Counted from the stretch's first letter, positions 7,831 through 16,924 are shown. The stretch: DNA of 64,000 bases from CALVLD01 sp964467585 (GCA_964467585.1 CAYXRF010000006.1:45177-109176); one strand, 5' to 3'. Notes: generated by a model not told the origin, from the letters alone. A program made the numbers and translations.

Positions 7831-9372
7831 ATGAAAAAAGAGCCTATCAATATCGAAAGCGTTTATTCTCTCTATCGTGAATATTATGACGCATACGCGC
7901 AGGAACGTGCGCGGCTTGCCAAGTGCGAACGTATTTACAGGGGCGACCACTGGTATGACGTGCCGCAGACGGAGGCTTCCGAGCCGCGCCCCGTGACGCC
8001 CGTTATCCAAAGCACAATTGAAAATGTGCGCGCCGACCTAAACGACAGCATGCCCGACGCGATAATCACTGCGGACAGGCAGGATTATGAGGAGCTTGCG
8101 GAGGCTATGACGCACATTGTGCGCGAAAATCATCAGCGCTGCCATTATGATGACGAGTATGCGCTGCTTACCCACGACCTGCTTGTGGGCGGATACGCCG
8201 TGCAGGAAATCGGCTTTGACCCCGAGGCAAACGCGGGCACGGGCGGTGCGTATATCCGCCATGTGGACAACGCCTCCGTCATGTTTGACCCGCTCTCTCT
8301 TGATATTCAGGAGGGCAGGGCAATTTTTAAATTTACCCACCGCACACGCGATTGGTTCAGGCAGCATTATCCCGACAAGGCGGATTCAATTACGGAGGAC
8401 GGCTTTCTAATGGACACAACCGAGGACGGGCTGCTTACGCCGCGCTATGACCGCTGCATACTGCTTATCGAGTGTTGGCAGCGCGTGTACGATCCGCGCA
8501 CCGATTCACATTCCGTTCACATGATAAGGGTTGCGGGAGGTCAGCTTCTTGAGGACAGCCGCGACGCCGCTCCCGATGGCTATTACGCCCACGGAATGTA
8601 TCCGTTTGTGATAACAACTCTTTTTCCGCGCAAGGGAAGCTGCTTGGGCTATGGCTTTGTTGATATGTTTGAAACGAGTCAGCGATATTCCGACAAGCTT
8701 GACCAAATTGTGATGAAGAACGCAATGCTTGCATCCCACAACAAGCTGCTTATCACGGGGGCTTCGGGCTTTGACGCGGACGACCTGCGCGATTGGTCAA
8801 AGGAGGTGCATCGCGGCGACAATCTAAACGGTGTAACGTGGTTTGCAACCGCGCCCCTGCCCGCATATCTTATTGAGTACATCAGCGCTATGCGTGATGC
8901 GATAAAGGAGGAATCAGGCTCCAACGAGTGGTCACGCGGAATGACAAATTACGGCGTGACGGCGGGCACGGCGATATCCGCGCTTCAGGACAAATCCAGC
9001 AAGAGAAGCCGCATGGCGGCACGCGGGATACACTCCGCTTTTCGCGCAGCAGTTGAACAGGAGCTTGAAATTGAAAGACAGTTCACTCTTGGACTGCGCT
9101 GTATGCGCGACAGGCTTTTGCACGCGGACGCGGAAGGCGCGGCACAAATTGAAGCTTCGGCACGCTCCGTGATGGCGCTTTCGTCAATGCCCGTGGCTCT
9201 GCGCGTTACCGTAAAGGTGCAAAAGGAGAATGGTTTTTCTGCAATATCGCACAATGACACCGTTTTCCGTCTGGTTGAAACGGGCATGGTCACGCCTCAG
9301 GTTGGCTTGGAGCTGCTTATGTTCGATGGCAAGGAGCAGGCAAAAAGCATGATGGCGACGCAGGCAAGCTAA
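7831..9372 (+). CDS. Phage portal protein (P22-like)
   Basis: Dodecameric portal through which TerL pumps DNA, 513 residues. The N-terminal region (YRGDHWYDV, VIQSTIENVRADLND) and central part (DNASVMFDP, FTHRTRDWFRQHYPD) follow the pattern of podovirus P22-like portals. Next come YGFVDMFETSQRYSDKLDQI and a Gly-Thr-Ala loop segment (GVTAGTAISALQD) before the long helix of the crown and stem region. It is intact, with an AAAAGGAG ribosome site, and is the last phage gene of the first cluster. Normally scaffold and capsid genes follow; here host-type small genes follow instead. Confidence 0.9.
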   Translation: MKKEPINIESVYSLYREYYDAYAQERARLAKCERIYRGDHWYDVPQTEASEPRPVTPVIQSTIENVRADLNDSMPDAIITADRQDYEELAEAMTHIVRENHQRCHYDDEYALLTHDLLVGGYAVQEIGFDPEANAGTGGAYIRHVDNASVMFDPLSLDIQEGRAIFKFTHRTRDWFRQHYPDKADSITEDGFLMDTTEDGLLTPRYDRCILLIECWQRVYDPRTDSHSVHMIRVAGGQLLEDSRDAAPDGYYAHGMYPFVITTLFPRKGSCLGYGFVDMFETSQRYSDKLDQIVMKNAMLASHNKLLITGASGFDADDLRDWSKEVHRGDNLNGVTWFATAPLPAYLIEYISAMRDAIKEESGSNEWSRGMTNYGVTAGTAISALQDKSSKRSRMAARGIHSAFRAAVEQELEIERQFTLGLRCMRDRLLHADAEGAAQIEASARSVMALSSMPVALRVTVKVQKENGFSAISHNDTVFRLVETGMVTPQVGLELLMFDGKEQAKSMMATQAS

Positions 9373-9424
9373 CTTGACAAATCCCACGCTCCCCCGCCAA
9401 CGCCCTCCCCAAATCTAATTTTGT

Positions 9425-9452
9425 TTGACATTATCGCCATGTATGATATACT
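9425..9452 (+). promoter_or_regulatory. Sigma-A-type promoter for the 9483 lipoprotein gene
   Basis: TTGACA (9425-9430), a 16-base spacer and TATACT (9447-9452), followed by a GGAGGG ribosome site at about 9472 and the ATG at 9483. It marks the end of the phage cluster and the beginning of a separately transcribed unit. Confidence 0.7.
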
Positions 9453-9482
9453 TAATGTCAGAAGGTTTGGCGGAGGGCTGCT

Positions 9483-9872
9483 ATGAAAAAATTTGCCGCT
9501 GTGTTATTGATGTGCGCAACGCTGCTTTTGCTGTGCGCAACGCTTTTTTTGCTGTGCTCCTGCACGAATGAACGGCCTATCGGCACATGGCGGGCTTCAA
9601 TATCAACCTCGGGTGCGATTGTCGAGGTGACATTCACATTTGAGCGCGACAATACGGGCAGCTTTTTGTTTTCAATCGGGGGCGTGTCCAATCAGCGTTA
9701 CTATTTTGACTACTCGGTTGAGGGCGATGTGCTGACGCTGACGGGCGATGATGCGGACGATCCTATAATTTGCAGCTTCAGCATGGAAAATAACGTGCTG
9801 ACAATCAGCAGTGATGAGTTTTCGGAGCTGTTTTCAAAGCCCGAAATTGTTCTGAAAAAGGTCAATGACTGA
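9483..9872 (+). CDS. Small secreted lipoprotein, unknown function
   Basis: 129 residues. A lipoprotein signal peptide has a lipobox ending LLCSC, so the mature protein starts at Cys and is membrane-anchored outside the cell. The mature part (about 100 residues) is rich in beta-strand pattern (GTWRASIS..., YFDYSVEGDVLTLTGDD) and resembles small lipocalin-like domains that measure residual structure, but I do not recognise a family. The hydrophobic core of the signal peptide contains an exact-frame 21-bp tandem duplication (9511-9552), giving CATLLLL-CATLFLL. It overlaps the next gene by eight bases, so the two are probably coupled. Confidence 0.75.
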   Translation: MKKFAAVLLMCATLLLLCATLFLLCSCTNERPIGTWRASISTSGAIVEVTFTFERDNTGSFLFSIGGVSNQRYYFDYSVEGDVLTLTGDDADDPIICSFSMENNVLTISSDEFSELFSKPEIVLKKVND

Positions 9873-10422
9873 ATTTGGCTTAAACTCCATACTTGAGCTT
9901 CTTCCCAAAAGCATGGGCAGCTTTGCAAGGTTCATGGTTGTTTTTGTGGTTGCCGCGGGTGCGGCGGCGGCAGTCATTGTCCTTGCGCTATGGGTTGTGC
10001 GCCGTCTGCGTCAAAATGCCGCGAAGCGTTCGCGTGAAAAGCGCATGAAGCAGCTTGATTCTCTGCTTGCTAAGCGTGGTTTTACACGCACTCTTGTGAT
10101 AAGCGACTATTTTGCGATTGACGAAGGCACCGGTATGTTCTACTGTCTTTTTCCCTATGGCGGGAAGACGGCTGACGCGGTGCTTTCGCTTTCGTGCATC
10201 ACGGGCTATTCTATTGAGCCTGCCGCCGCGTTTACGGACGGATATCTGTTCACCTTTACCTTTGTTGATAAATATGCGGTGCGCAAGCTGACGCGCAGCG
10301 CAAATGTATGCAGCGATGAGCTGTGCCGCCGTCTTTTGACAATGCTTGATAAGTATGGTGCGGTCAAGTCTCAAGCCGCGTCTGCGTCAAATGATACGGA
10401 CACCGATACGGACGCGGGCTAA
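9865..10422 (+). CDS. Single-pass membrane protein, unknown function
   Basis: 185 residues, starting at an ATG eight bases before the end of the upstream lipoprotein gene. One transmembrane helix lies at about 24-46 (FMVVFVVAAGAAAAVIVLALWVV), followed by a very basic segment and a cytoplasmic domain of about 120 residues with no motif that I recognise. The C-terminus is an Asp/Thr repeat (NDTDTDTDAG). Translational coupling with the lipoprotein suggests a shared role at the cell surface. Confidence 0.7.
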   Translation: MTEFGLNSILELLPKSMGSFARFMVVFVVAAGAAAAVIVLALWVVRRLRQNAAKRSREKRMKQLDSLLAKRGFTRTLVISDYFAIDEGTGMFYCLFPYGGKTADAVLSLSCITGYSIEPAAAFTDGYLFTFTFVDKYAVRKLTRSANVCSDELCRRLLTMLDKYGAVKSQAASASNDTDTDTDAG

Positions 10423-10478
10423 AATCCCGCCGTGGGTATGCTTCCGCCCGTTTTTTTATCAGCATTCGTTTCCGTATA

Positions 10479-10512
10479 AAAAAAGCTGCTCGGGCAAAAG
10501 CCAAAGCAGCTT
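10479..10512 (-). terminator. Rho-independent terminator of the 10534 gene
   Basis: Read on the minus strand, AAGCTGCT pairs with AGCAGCTT across a 14-base loop and is followed by a run of seven T. It lies 20-50 bases after the stop of the minus-strand gene. Confidence 0.8.
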
Positions 10513-10533
10513 AAATTATTGCTTTTAGGTTGA

Positions 10534-10872
10534 TTACTTAACGATTTTAGCGGCAAGCTTATCCGCAACAAGCACATGAGTATCCTTGCCGACAAAATTG
10601 AGTATGGCGACAACAACAATGTAAATCGTTACCAAATAGGCGAACACATCGATAATCCAAGGAAGTACGGGCACGAAAAAGAGTATTGCTGCAATGACAT
10701 ACAGTGCAACGTACGCGATCACGCCGATAATAGACTCCCACATACGCAGCTTGTTGTCACGCGTAAGCTCCTTGTCGGTTGCGAGCACTACGATCGAAAT
10801 TATGGGGATAAGGTAGCAAAGACCATATGCAATGTTGTTTTCCATCCCGAGAATCTTGTGGTTGCTTTCCAT
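10534..10872 (-). CDS. DUF4870-like small membrane protein
   Basis: 112 residues from the ATG at 10872, which has GGGAGG upstream; the longer reading frame to 10953 has no ribosome site. Three hydrophobic helices (about 14-34, 48-75 and 76-98) and the sequence ENNIAYGLCYLIPIISIVVL followed by NKLRMWES fit the DUF4870/Tic20-like family, whose function is not established. It stands alone, with its own terminator. Confidence 0.75.
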   Translation of the reverse strand: MESNHKILGMENNIAYGLCYLIPIISIVVLATDKELTRDNKLRMWESIIGVIAYVALYVIAAILFFVPVLPWIIDVFAYLVTIYIVVVAILNFVGKDTHVLVADKLAAKIVK

Positions 10873-11083
10873 ATTATGCCTCCCAAATTTTTGCGAACGC
10901 AAATTTTTGCGCCGCTGATGACTTATTTTACCACTACCGCCCTGTCGCGTCAATACTTTGCGATAAAAATTGACATATTTTATTCATCGTGTTTTTTTGG
11001 ACGACATTTCGGGGATACTCTCTGTACGGACTTTATTTTACGCTAAAGTCTCTATCCAACTATATTAAGGAGTATCCGCAAAT

Positions 11084-11521
11084 ATGAAAGACAGATCCCT
11101 AATCTTCGGAGTACTGATACTGAGCGCAGTGTTCTATTCGCTGCCTCTTGTCGGCTTATTGATAGACGATCCCTATGCGGCGACGGGGTATATGTATGTT
11201 GCTTTGCCGATAATGGTTTTTCCTGTTTGCTGCTTTATTGCCGCGATTACGATAGGCACGCTGTGCGGCTTTGCGTGGCAGCTTCCGCTGATTACGGCCG
11301 CGCTGTTTATCCCCGCCGCGCTGCTTTTTTACGGCGAATCCGCACTGCCCTATGCAGCCGTATACGGCGTGGTTGGATACATGGGGCTGATAATCGCATG
11401 GCCGTTTTCGCTTTTGCGAAGGCGGCGGCTTGAAAAAAAGCGGTGCGCTGTTGTGGAGCAAAGCGCCGGCAATGTCGTCAATGCGGATTCCGCGCTGCGC
11501 GGCAAAGCTTCAAGGTGCTGA
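11084..11521 (+). CDS. Four-helix membrane protein, unknown function
   Basis: 145 residues, with AAGGAG ten bases upstream of the ATG. Hydrophobic segments at about 5-26, 38-60, 64-82 and 86-110 suggest four membrane helices, followed by an RRRRLEKKR basic stretch that would face the cytoplasm and a polar tail. No family is recognised. The gene is monocistronic and converges on the nuclease gene. Confidence 0.65.
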   Translation: MKDRSLIFGVLILSAVFYSLPLVGLLIDDPYAATGYMYVALPIMVFPVCCFIAAITIGTLCGFAWQLPLITAALFIPAALLFYGESALPYAAVYGVVGYMGLIIAWPFSLLRRRRLEKKRCAVVEQSAGNVVNADSALRGKASRC

Positions 11522-11563
11522 AAAAAAGCATAACGTCAATTCATTCAAAAATTTTACTGACAC

Positions 11564-11598
11564 AAAGGGCGGCCCCCATTTTTTGAGGGTCGCCCGTT
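11564..11598. terminator. Shared terminator between convergent genes
   Basis: GGGCGgCCC and GGGtCGCCC form a stem with A-rich flanks on one side and T-rich on the other, placed between the 3' ends of the 11084 (+) and 11623 (-) genes, so it can serve both strands. Confidence 0.7.
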
Positions 11599-11622
11599 TG
11601 TTGATTTTTAGCCTGCGTATTT

Positions 11623-14418
11623 TTATTGACCTATTGCCGCGATGGCGTTGTAAAGCGCGCTGACGTCGCTGTATGTTACGCTGCCGTCGCCGTTGAAGTC
11701 GGCGTTAATCATGCCCTGTTCACTGACGGTCACAGACCCGGCAATTGATGAGTAAAGCAGAGTCACATCCGCGAATGTAACATACCCATCGCAGTTGACG
11801 TCGCCCAGCAAAGCGGTAACGGGGTTTGCCGTGTACGTCACAGTGAAGGCAACATTCGATGCGCCCATTGTGCCGGATACAACGGTGTTATCCGCTGTAA
11901 ATCCCGTTATAACGGGGCTTGTTACGCTGTAATCTGCGCCGTAATTAACGGAGGCTGTGTATGCGTCTGCCGCCGTGCTGCCGTCCGCATAAACATAATT
12001 GATTGTCAGCGTATAGCTGTTGACGCTGTAAACAACGTTTATCGTTGTGCTTTGTGCGCCCATTGTGCCGGAGACGACATTCTGATTGGCGGTATATCCT
12101 GTGATAACGGGGCTTGTTACGCTGTAGCTTGCGCCGTAATTATAGGATGACGTGTATGTCGCCGCCGCCGTGCTGCCGTTGGTGTAGCGATAGTTTACCG
12201 TCAGCGTATAGCTGTTTATCGCATATGTTGCGGTGATTGTGCGGCTGCTTGTTACGCCTGTATAGCTGCCGCTCCATCCCGTAAATGTATAGCCCGTTCT
12301 TGAGGGATTTGAGGGAGCCACTGCGCTTTCGCCATAGGATACCGTCTGAGTGGAAAGCACCGTGCCGTCCCAATCCTCAAATGTGACGGTGTATGTCGGC
12401 GTGGTCGTGGGGGTCGCCGTGGGGGTCGCCGTGGGGGTCGCCGTGGGGGTCGCCGTCGGGGTCGCCGTCGGGGTCGCCGTGGGGGTCGCCGTGGGGGTCG
12501 CCGTCGGGGTCGCCGTGGGAGTCGTGGTTTCAACCTGCTTATACAGATACAGGTCGTGCCAATTTGCGGAGTTGTAGGGGCGGAAGTCGCTCTGGTAGAT
12601 GCTTATCATACGGGTGGAGCCCGAAAGGGTTGTCGTCATATAATAGGAGCCTGTTGTTGACGCCGCCGTAATGTCAAAGTAGTTGGCTGCGGAATCGCCT
12701 ACGCTGAAGCCGCTTGTGCTGTCTGTTGAAATCATGCAGTACTTGCTGCTTGCGGGGCTGTAAAGGCTGAATCTGCCGTCTGTTGATTGCTCCTCAAGGT
12801 ACCAAATCACACTTGAATCGGGATCTACAACCGTGTCGCCCGATATTGTGACGGCGGTGGCGCCCATCCTGCCCGATGTGCAGGTGTTGTTCATTGCGCC
12901 CGTGCTGTTGCTGTTTACACCATAAAGCACATAATAGCCCGTGGTGACGTCGTCAATGCTTGTAACAAGCACAAAATCACCCTCGGAGGGCGTTGCGGTA
13001 GGCGTTGCGGTGGGCGTTGCCGTGGGCGTGGGGGTTGCGGTTGTGCCCGCCTCCGGGGTTGCCGTGGGCGTGGGGGTAACCTCGCCCGTGCCCGTCCACG
13101 TTGCGGTTGTGTAGGCGTATGTGCCGCCCGTGCTTGTCCATGTGCCGCTTGTCCAGCCGCTCTGTCCGCTTACATAATAGATTTTAAAGCCTGTGGGAGC
13201 CGTGCCGTTGTCGGAACCGGATATCATAATCTGGTCGCTGCCCTCATCGTTGAACGTGGGAGCTGCGCCATAGAAATACATTTTGGTAAGAGACGTGCAG
13301 TCGCGGAACGCACGGCGATCAAACGTTGTGACGCCGCTGCCAACGTAAACCGTGGCAAGGGAAGTGTCGTTAAAGAATGCGTATGTGCCGATTGTGGTTA
13401 CGCTTGAGGGGATGGTCACGGTTGTGAGCGTGCTGTTGTTGGCAAACGCCGCCGCGCCGATAGCCGTAACGCTGTATCCGCCAAGCGTGGAGGGGATTGA
13501 AAGCGTTGTTGCGCTGCCCGTGTAGGAAAGTATGGTTGCGCTGCTTCCGGATACACAATAGGTGTAGTCGCCCGAGGTGAGTATGGTGTAGTTAAAGCCG
13601 TTGGTGCTGCTGCCGTAAATCAGCCTGCCAAACTCAGGATAGTCGATAAACACATTGCGGTTGCCCTCAATGGTTTCAACATAATTGTTCCTCGCCATCT
13701 CCCATTCGTCAACGGGATCAAGCAAATTCCACTCAAGCAGGGTGGCGAATGTGTCGTCGTCAACAGGAGCGGTAAGATCCTCACCCCAACGGCAGGCAAC
13801 ATAGAAGTAGATACGGGCAACATCGCCCTTAAACTCGTCACGCGGCTCGAATGTGCCCGCGGAGGTGTTTATGTAGCTTTGTATGCCTGTGCTGTTGTAT
13901 GTAATCTCCTTTGTGGCGGTGTCTATCCACGCCATTATGTAGTTGCTGCGGGTGGAATTGACAGTCGGATCCTCCGGACGCAGATGATGCAGGTCCGCGC
14001 CGGCGTTGCTTTCATAAAATGTGCCGAGAGACTTGGGCCATACGTGCTCACGATTGAACGTGACGCCCGCATCCCATGTGCCGTCGACAGACGCGCCCGA
14101 ATAGCAGAGGATTATGTTGCCGCTGTTGTTGAGATCCGCATCGGAATATTCGTAAAGATAGCGAATCTGGGCGTATGTGGTGATAGTTGTGTGAGTGTTG
14201 GTCATAAGGGTCTGCAGATTGTTAAAAAGCGTTGTGCCGCTTTGTGACAACAAAGTGTTGACATTATAGCCATTGTCGGTGTAGTAGGTGCCCGTGTAGC
14301 CGACGTCATACGCGTAAGCGGGGACTTCGCCCGTCTGCGCGGTGGTAACGGTTGCCGGTACAAGCGCAAGTGTAAAAGCAACAACAAGCGCTATCGCAAG
14401 TATTTTTAAGGAGTTCAT
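11623..14418 (-). CDS. Secreted multidomain endonuclease I with dockerin
   Basis: 931 residues from the ATG at 14418 (GGGAGG upstream; a longer TTG start lies inside that site). Order: signal peptide (about 1-28); endonuclease I domain (about 30-265) with FNREHVWPKSLG (about 121-132) and ADLHHLRPED; BspA-type leucine-rich repeats (about 290-390); Pro-Thr linker; a beta-rich domain (about 482-628, unnamed); a second Thr-Pro-Thr-Ala linker (about 635-674); an InlB-type repeat (TGYTFTGWSGSYTG); two MucBP-like repeats (about 735-865); and a type I dockerin (about 870-931) with GDVNCDGYVTFADV and DFNGDGSVTYSDV calcium loops. It probably degrades extracellular DNA while docked to a scaffoldin or surface cohesin. 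The linkers are built from 12-bp repeats. Confidence 0.92.
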   Translation of the reverse strand: MNSLKILAIALVVAFTLALVPATVTTAQTGEVPAYAYDVGYTGTYYTDNGYNVNTLLSQSGTTLFNNLQTLMTNTHTTITTYAQIRYLYEYSDADLNNSGNIILCYSGASVDGTWDAGVTFNREHVWPKSLGTFYESNAGADLHHLRPEDPTVNSTRSNYIMAWIDTATKEITYNSTGIQSYINTSAGTFEPRDEFKGDVARIYFYVACRWGEDLTAPVDDDTFATLLEWNLLDPVDEWEMARNNYVETIEGNRNVFIDYPEFGRLIYGSSTNGFNYTILTSGDYTYCVSGSSATILSYTGSATTLSIPSTLGGYSVTAIGAAAFANNSTLTTVTIPSSVTTIGTYAFFNDTSLATVYVGSGVTTFDRRAFRDCTSLTKMYFYGAAPTFNDEGSDQIMISGSDNGTAPTGFKIYYVSGQSGWTSGTWTSTGGTYAYTTATWTGTGEVTPTPTATPEAGTTATPTPTATPTATPTATPSEGDFVLVTSIDDVTTGYYVLYGVNSNSTGAMNNTCTSGRMGATAVTISGDTVVDPDSSVIWYLEEQSTDGRFSLYSPASSKYCMISTDSTSGFSVGDSAANYFDITAASTTGSYYMTTTLSGSTRMISIYQSDFRPYNSANWHDLYLYKQVETTTPTATPTATPTATPTATPTATPTATPTATPTATPTATPTTTPTYTVTFEDWDGTVLSTQTVSYGESAVAPSNPSRTGYTFTGWSGSYTGVTSSRTITATYAINSYTLTVNYRYTNGSTAAATYTSSYNYGASYSVTSPVITGYTANQNVVSGTMGAQSTTINVVYSVNSYTLTINYVYADGSTAADAYTASVNYGADYSVTSPVITGFTADNTVVSGTMGASNVAFTVTYTANPVTALLGDVNCDGYVTFADVTLLYSSIAGSVTVSEQGMINADFNGDGSVTYSDVSALYNAIAAIGQ

Positions 14419-14529
14419 TATGCTTCCTCCCAAAGATGAGTAACTGCTATTATATCACCGTTTTCGGCAAAAACAATATAAAATCCGCGGGAAATGTGAC
14501 AAACCTCCGACTTATGTCATAATTATTTT

Positions 14530-14560
14530 GCTGGATACTTGCCTGCGCAGATGATATAAT
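14530..14560 (+). promoter_or_regulatory. Extended -10 promoter of the MBL lipoprotein gene
   Basis: TGA-TATAAT (-10 at 14555-14560 with the TG extension) with only a weak -35 (GGATAC region). The ATG at 14605 is preceded by GGGGAGGG at about 14585. The extended -10 would compensate for the poor -35. Confidence 0.6.
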
Positions 14561-14604
14561 CGGCATTATCGAAAGCCGATGCTTGGGGAGGGCTGATTTA
14601 CAGT

Positions 14605-15774
14605 ATGAAGCGAACCGTTTTTATTTTGCTGCTTGCCGCCGCAGCGCTGCTTATGGGATGCTCCTCCGGCGGCTCCCGCAGACCTGAGGGTGATATTGGC
14701 GGCGCGCATGACGCCGCTGTGCTTTTTGTAAACGTGGGCAAAGCGGATTGCGCCATAGTCAGCATTGACGGGCTTGCCTATATTATCGACACAGGCACGG
14801 AGGAAAGCTTTGCGCAGGTGTACGCCGCTCTTGAGACGCTTGGCGTTTCAAGCGTTGAAGCGGTGTTTATTTCACACTGCCACAGCGACCACATAGGTGG
14901 GCTGGAAAGCATACTTGCAAAATATTCTGTCGGGATGATTTATTCTCCCGCGTTTGCGCTGGACGATTCCGCCGCCGCCGAAACAGCGGTTGACTATTCC
15001 GTTCCGCGCACAATACTTAACGTTGGGGATACCGTCACCGCCTCGGGCGACGCTGTATTCACCGCGCTTGCTCCCTCTCGGCTCAATACGGTTGACGACA
15101 ATGACAATTCGCTTGTTCTGCGTCTCTGCGTAAACGGCAGGAGCGTGCTTTTCACGGGAGATATGCAGTTTGACGAGGAGCTTACGCTGCTTGATACGGG
15201 CGCGGATGTTTCCGCTGATGTTTTGAAGGTTGGCAATCACGGCAACAGCGACGCCACATCAAAGGATTTTGCCGCAGCCGTGTCGCCGTCAATAGCCATT
15301 TTTTCAACCGATACCTCCGTTGATTCCGATTCGGCAAGCAGCAAGGTTAAAAACAAGCTGACGTCCGCGGAATATTATGTCACACAGGATTATGACGTCG
15401 GCATACTGCTTTCAATCGGGCGGGACGGCGGACTTTCGATAACGTCCCCTAAGCGTACTGCCGCCGCCGCCGATGTGACGCTGCTTTACGCCTCAAAGAC
15501 GGATCAGACCGTTGCGATATTTAACAACGGTGATGACGCCGACATATCGGGTTGGTTTATATATTCCGATTACGGATATGAGGTTTTTGCTTTTCCGCAT
15601 GGCACTTTTATCGCACGCGGGCAGACGATTGTGATCGCCGCCCGAAAGAGCGCGCTTGCCGACTCCGCCGATTTTGTTTGGAGCAAGAAAAATGTCTGGG
15701 CAAAAAAGAAAGCCGATTCCGCTCACCTATGCGATCCGTATGGCGTTGAGCATGACGTATGCCCAAGCGAATAA
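14605..15774 (+). CDS. ComEC-like metallo-beta-lactamase lipoprotein with lamin-tail domain
   Basis: 389 residues. Lipobox LMGC at 16-19, then a metallo-beta-lactamase fold with HCHSDH (about 91-96), the TGD metal-binding strand (FTGDMQF) and GNHGNSD, the pattern of the extracellular hydrolase domain of the DNA-uptake channel ComEC. The C-terminal 100 residues resemble a lamin-tail domain (VAIFNNGDDADISGWFI, FPHGTFIARGQTIVI), which is often attached to secreted nucleases. The likely role is hydrolysis of nucleic acid or another phosphodiester at the cell surface. It is divergent from the secreted endonuclease I gene, which strengthens a link to extracellular DNA, but no competence gene is in view. 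Confidence 0.85.
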   Translation: MKRTVFILLLAAAALLMGCSSGGSRRPEGDIGGAHDAAVLFVNVGKADCAIVSIDGLAYIIDTGTEESFAQVYAALETLGVSSVEAVFISHCHSDHIGGLESILAKYSVGMIYSPAFALDDSAAAETAVDYSVPRTILNVGDTVTASGDAVFTALAPSRLNTVDDNDNSLVLRLCVNGRSVLFTGDMQFDEELTLLDTGADVSADVLKVGNHGNSDATSKDFAAAVSPSIAIFSTDTSVDSDSASSKVKNKLTSAEYYVTQDYDVGILLSIGRDGGLSITSPKRTAAAADVTLLYASKTDQTVAIFNNGDDADISGWFIYSDYGYEVFAFPHGTFIARGQTIVIAARKSALADSADFVWSKKNVWAKKKADSAHLCDPYGVEHDVCPSE

Positions 15775-15873
15775 CGTTTAAGCCCTGCGCGGGGGCAGAC
15801 GGCAAGCCTTCAAAAAAATGACGGCGTGTGCCTTTGCTGTGAAAGCCCTGATTTTAATAGGTTTTTTGGACAG

Positions 15874-15909
15874 AAAAAGGGTCGCGGCAGAATTTGCCCC
15901 GACCCTTTG
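15874..15909 (-). terminator. Terminator of the rplJ-rplL operon
   Basis: On the minus strand AAAGGGTCGgGGCA pairs with TGCCgCGACCCTTT and is followed by TTTTTCTG. It lies about 30 bases after the rplL stop. Confidence 0.85.
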
Positions 15910-15936
15910 TGAAAGCTTTTTTGAAGTGCGGTGAGA

Positions 15937-16308
15937 TTACTTGATCTCAATCTCCGCGCCCGCGGCCTTGAACGCCTCGGCAAGCTTATCAGCGTCATCC
16001 TTGGAAATGCCCTCTTTAAGAGTGCTGGGTGCGCCGTCAACAAGCTCCTTCGCCTCTTTAAGACCAAGACCGAGCTGCTCACGAGCAACCTTGATAACCT
16101 TGATCTTCTCTGCGCCGAAGCTCTTAAGAACTACGTCGAACTCTGTCTTTTCTTCTACTTCCTCAGCGGCGGCGGCGGGGCCTGCAACCGCAACGGCGGA
16201 CGCGGCGGCGGATACGCCGAACTCCTCCTCAAGAGCCTTAACGAGCTCAGCGAGCTCAAGAACCGTCATAGCCTTAACGTCGGCAATAAACTGCTCCTTG
16301 TTAAACAT
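15937..16308 (-). CDS. rplL: 50S ribosomal protein L7/L12
   Basis: 123 residues, the stalk protein of the large subunit that recruits translation factors. The N-terminal dimerisation helices, an Ala-rich hinge (AAASAVAVAGPAAAAEE), and the conserved C-terminal domain (EKTEFDVVLKSFGAEKIKVIKVAREQ, GLGLKEAKELVDGAP) are all present. It follows rplJ by about 70 bases in the standard order, with an AGGAGG ribosome site. Confidence 0.97.
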   Translation of the reverse strand: MFNKEQFIADVKAMTVLELAELVKALEEEFGVSAAASAVAVAGPAAAAEEVEEKTEFDVVLKSFGAEKIKVIKVAREQLGLGLKEAKELVDGAPSTLKEGISKDDADKLAEAFKAAGAEIEIK

Positions 16309-16377
16309 GATTGAATCCTCCTATTAAATAATTAATTAATTTGGCTCATCAAGCCCTGAGCCTTGGGCGTGCGCCGA

Positions 16378-16908
16378 TTACTCGGCAACGACCTCGGCGG
16401 GAGCTGTTTCGCCGCCTTTGGCTTTGGCGATCTGATCGAGAACGATCGCAAGACCGCTGATTGGAGAGAGCATACTGCCGAGCATACGAGCGATGAGCAC
16501 CTCTCTGGGGGGCAGCTCCGCAAGAGCGTCGATACCCGCGGCACTTGTAACCTTGCCGTTTACGATACCGCCCTTGATCTCGCACTTTTTGTACTTTTTG
16601 ACAGCATCCTTAAGGATTTTAGCGGGAGAAACGGGGTCGTCGTAACCGAACGCAAAAGCGGAAGGTCCCTTGAGCATCTCATGGATGGACTCGTGGATAC
16701 CCTCCTGACGAACTGCGCGCTCAACCATTGAGTTTTTGAGAACAACGTACTCATTGCCCGCCTTGCGCATCTCCGCACGAAGAGCGGTGACTTCGCTGAC
16801 CGTAAGCCCGCGATAATCAAAAATGATGACCGATTGTGCCTTCTGAAGCTTTTCAACAAGACTGTCGACCAATTCCGCCTTCTGACGAATAACTGAAGCG
16901 TTTGCCAT
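16378..16908 (-). CDS. rplJ: 50S ribosomal protein L10
   Basis: 176 residues from the ATG at 16908, preceded by AAAGGAGG. Recognised by VIIFDYRGLTVSEVTALR, EYVVLKNSMVERA and LKGPSAFAFGYDDPVSPAKIL. It forms the base of the L7/L12 stalk. A longer in-frame extension (to 17028) runs through the L10 leader RNA and is not coding. rplL follows. rplA and rplK, usually upstream, are not in the window on this side. Confidence 0.96.
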   Translation of the reverse strand: MANASVIRQKAELVDSLVEKLQKAQSVIIFDYRGLTVSEVTALRAEMRKAGNEYVVLKNSMVERAVRQEGIHESIHEMLKGPSAFAFGYDDPVSPAKILKDAVKKYKKCEIKGGIVNGKVTSAAGIDALAELPPREVLIARMLGSMLSPISGLAIVLDQIAKAKGGETAPAEVVAE

Positions 16909-16924
16909 TTGGAATTCCTCCTTT

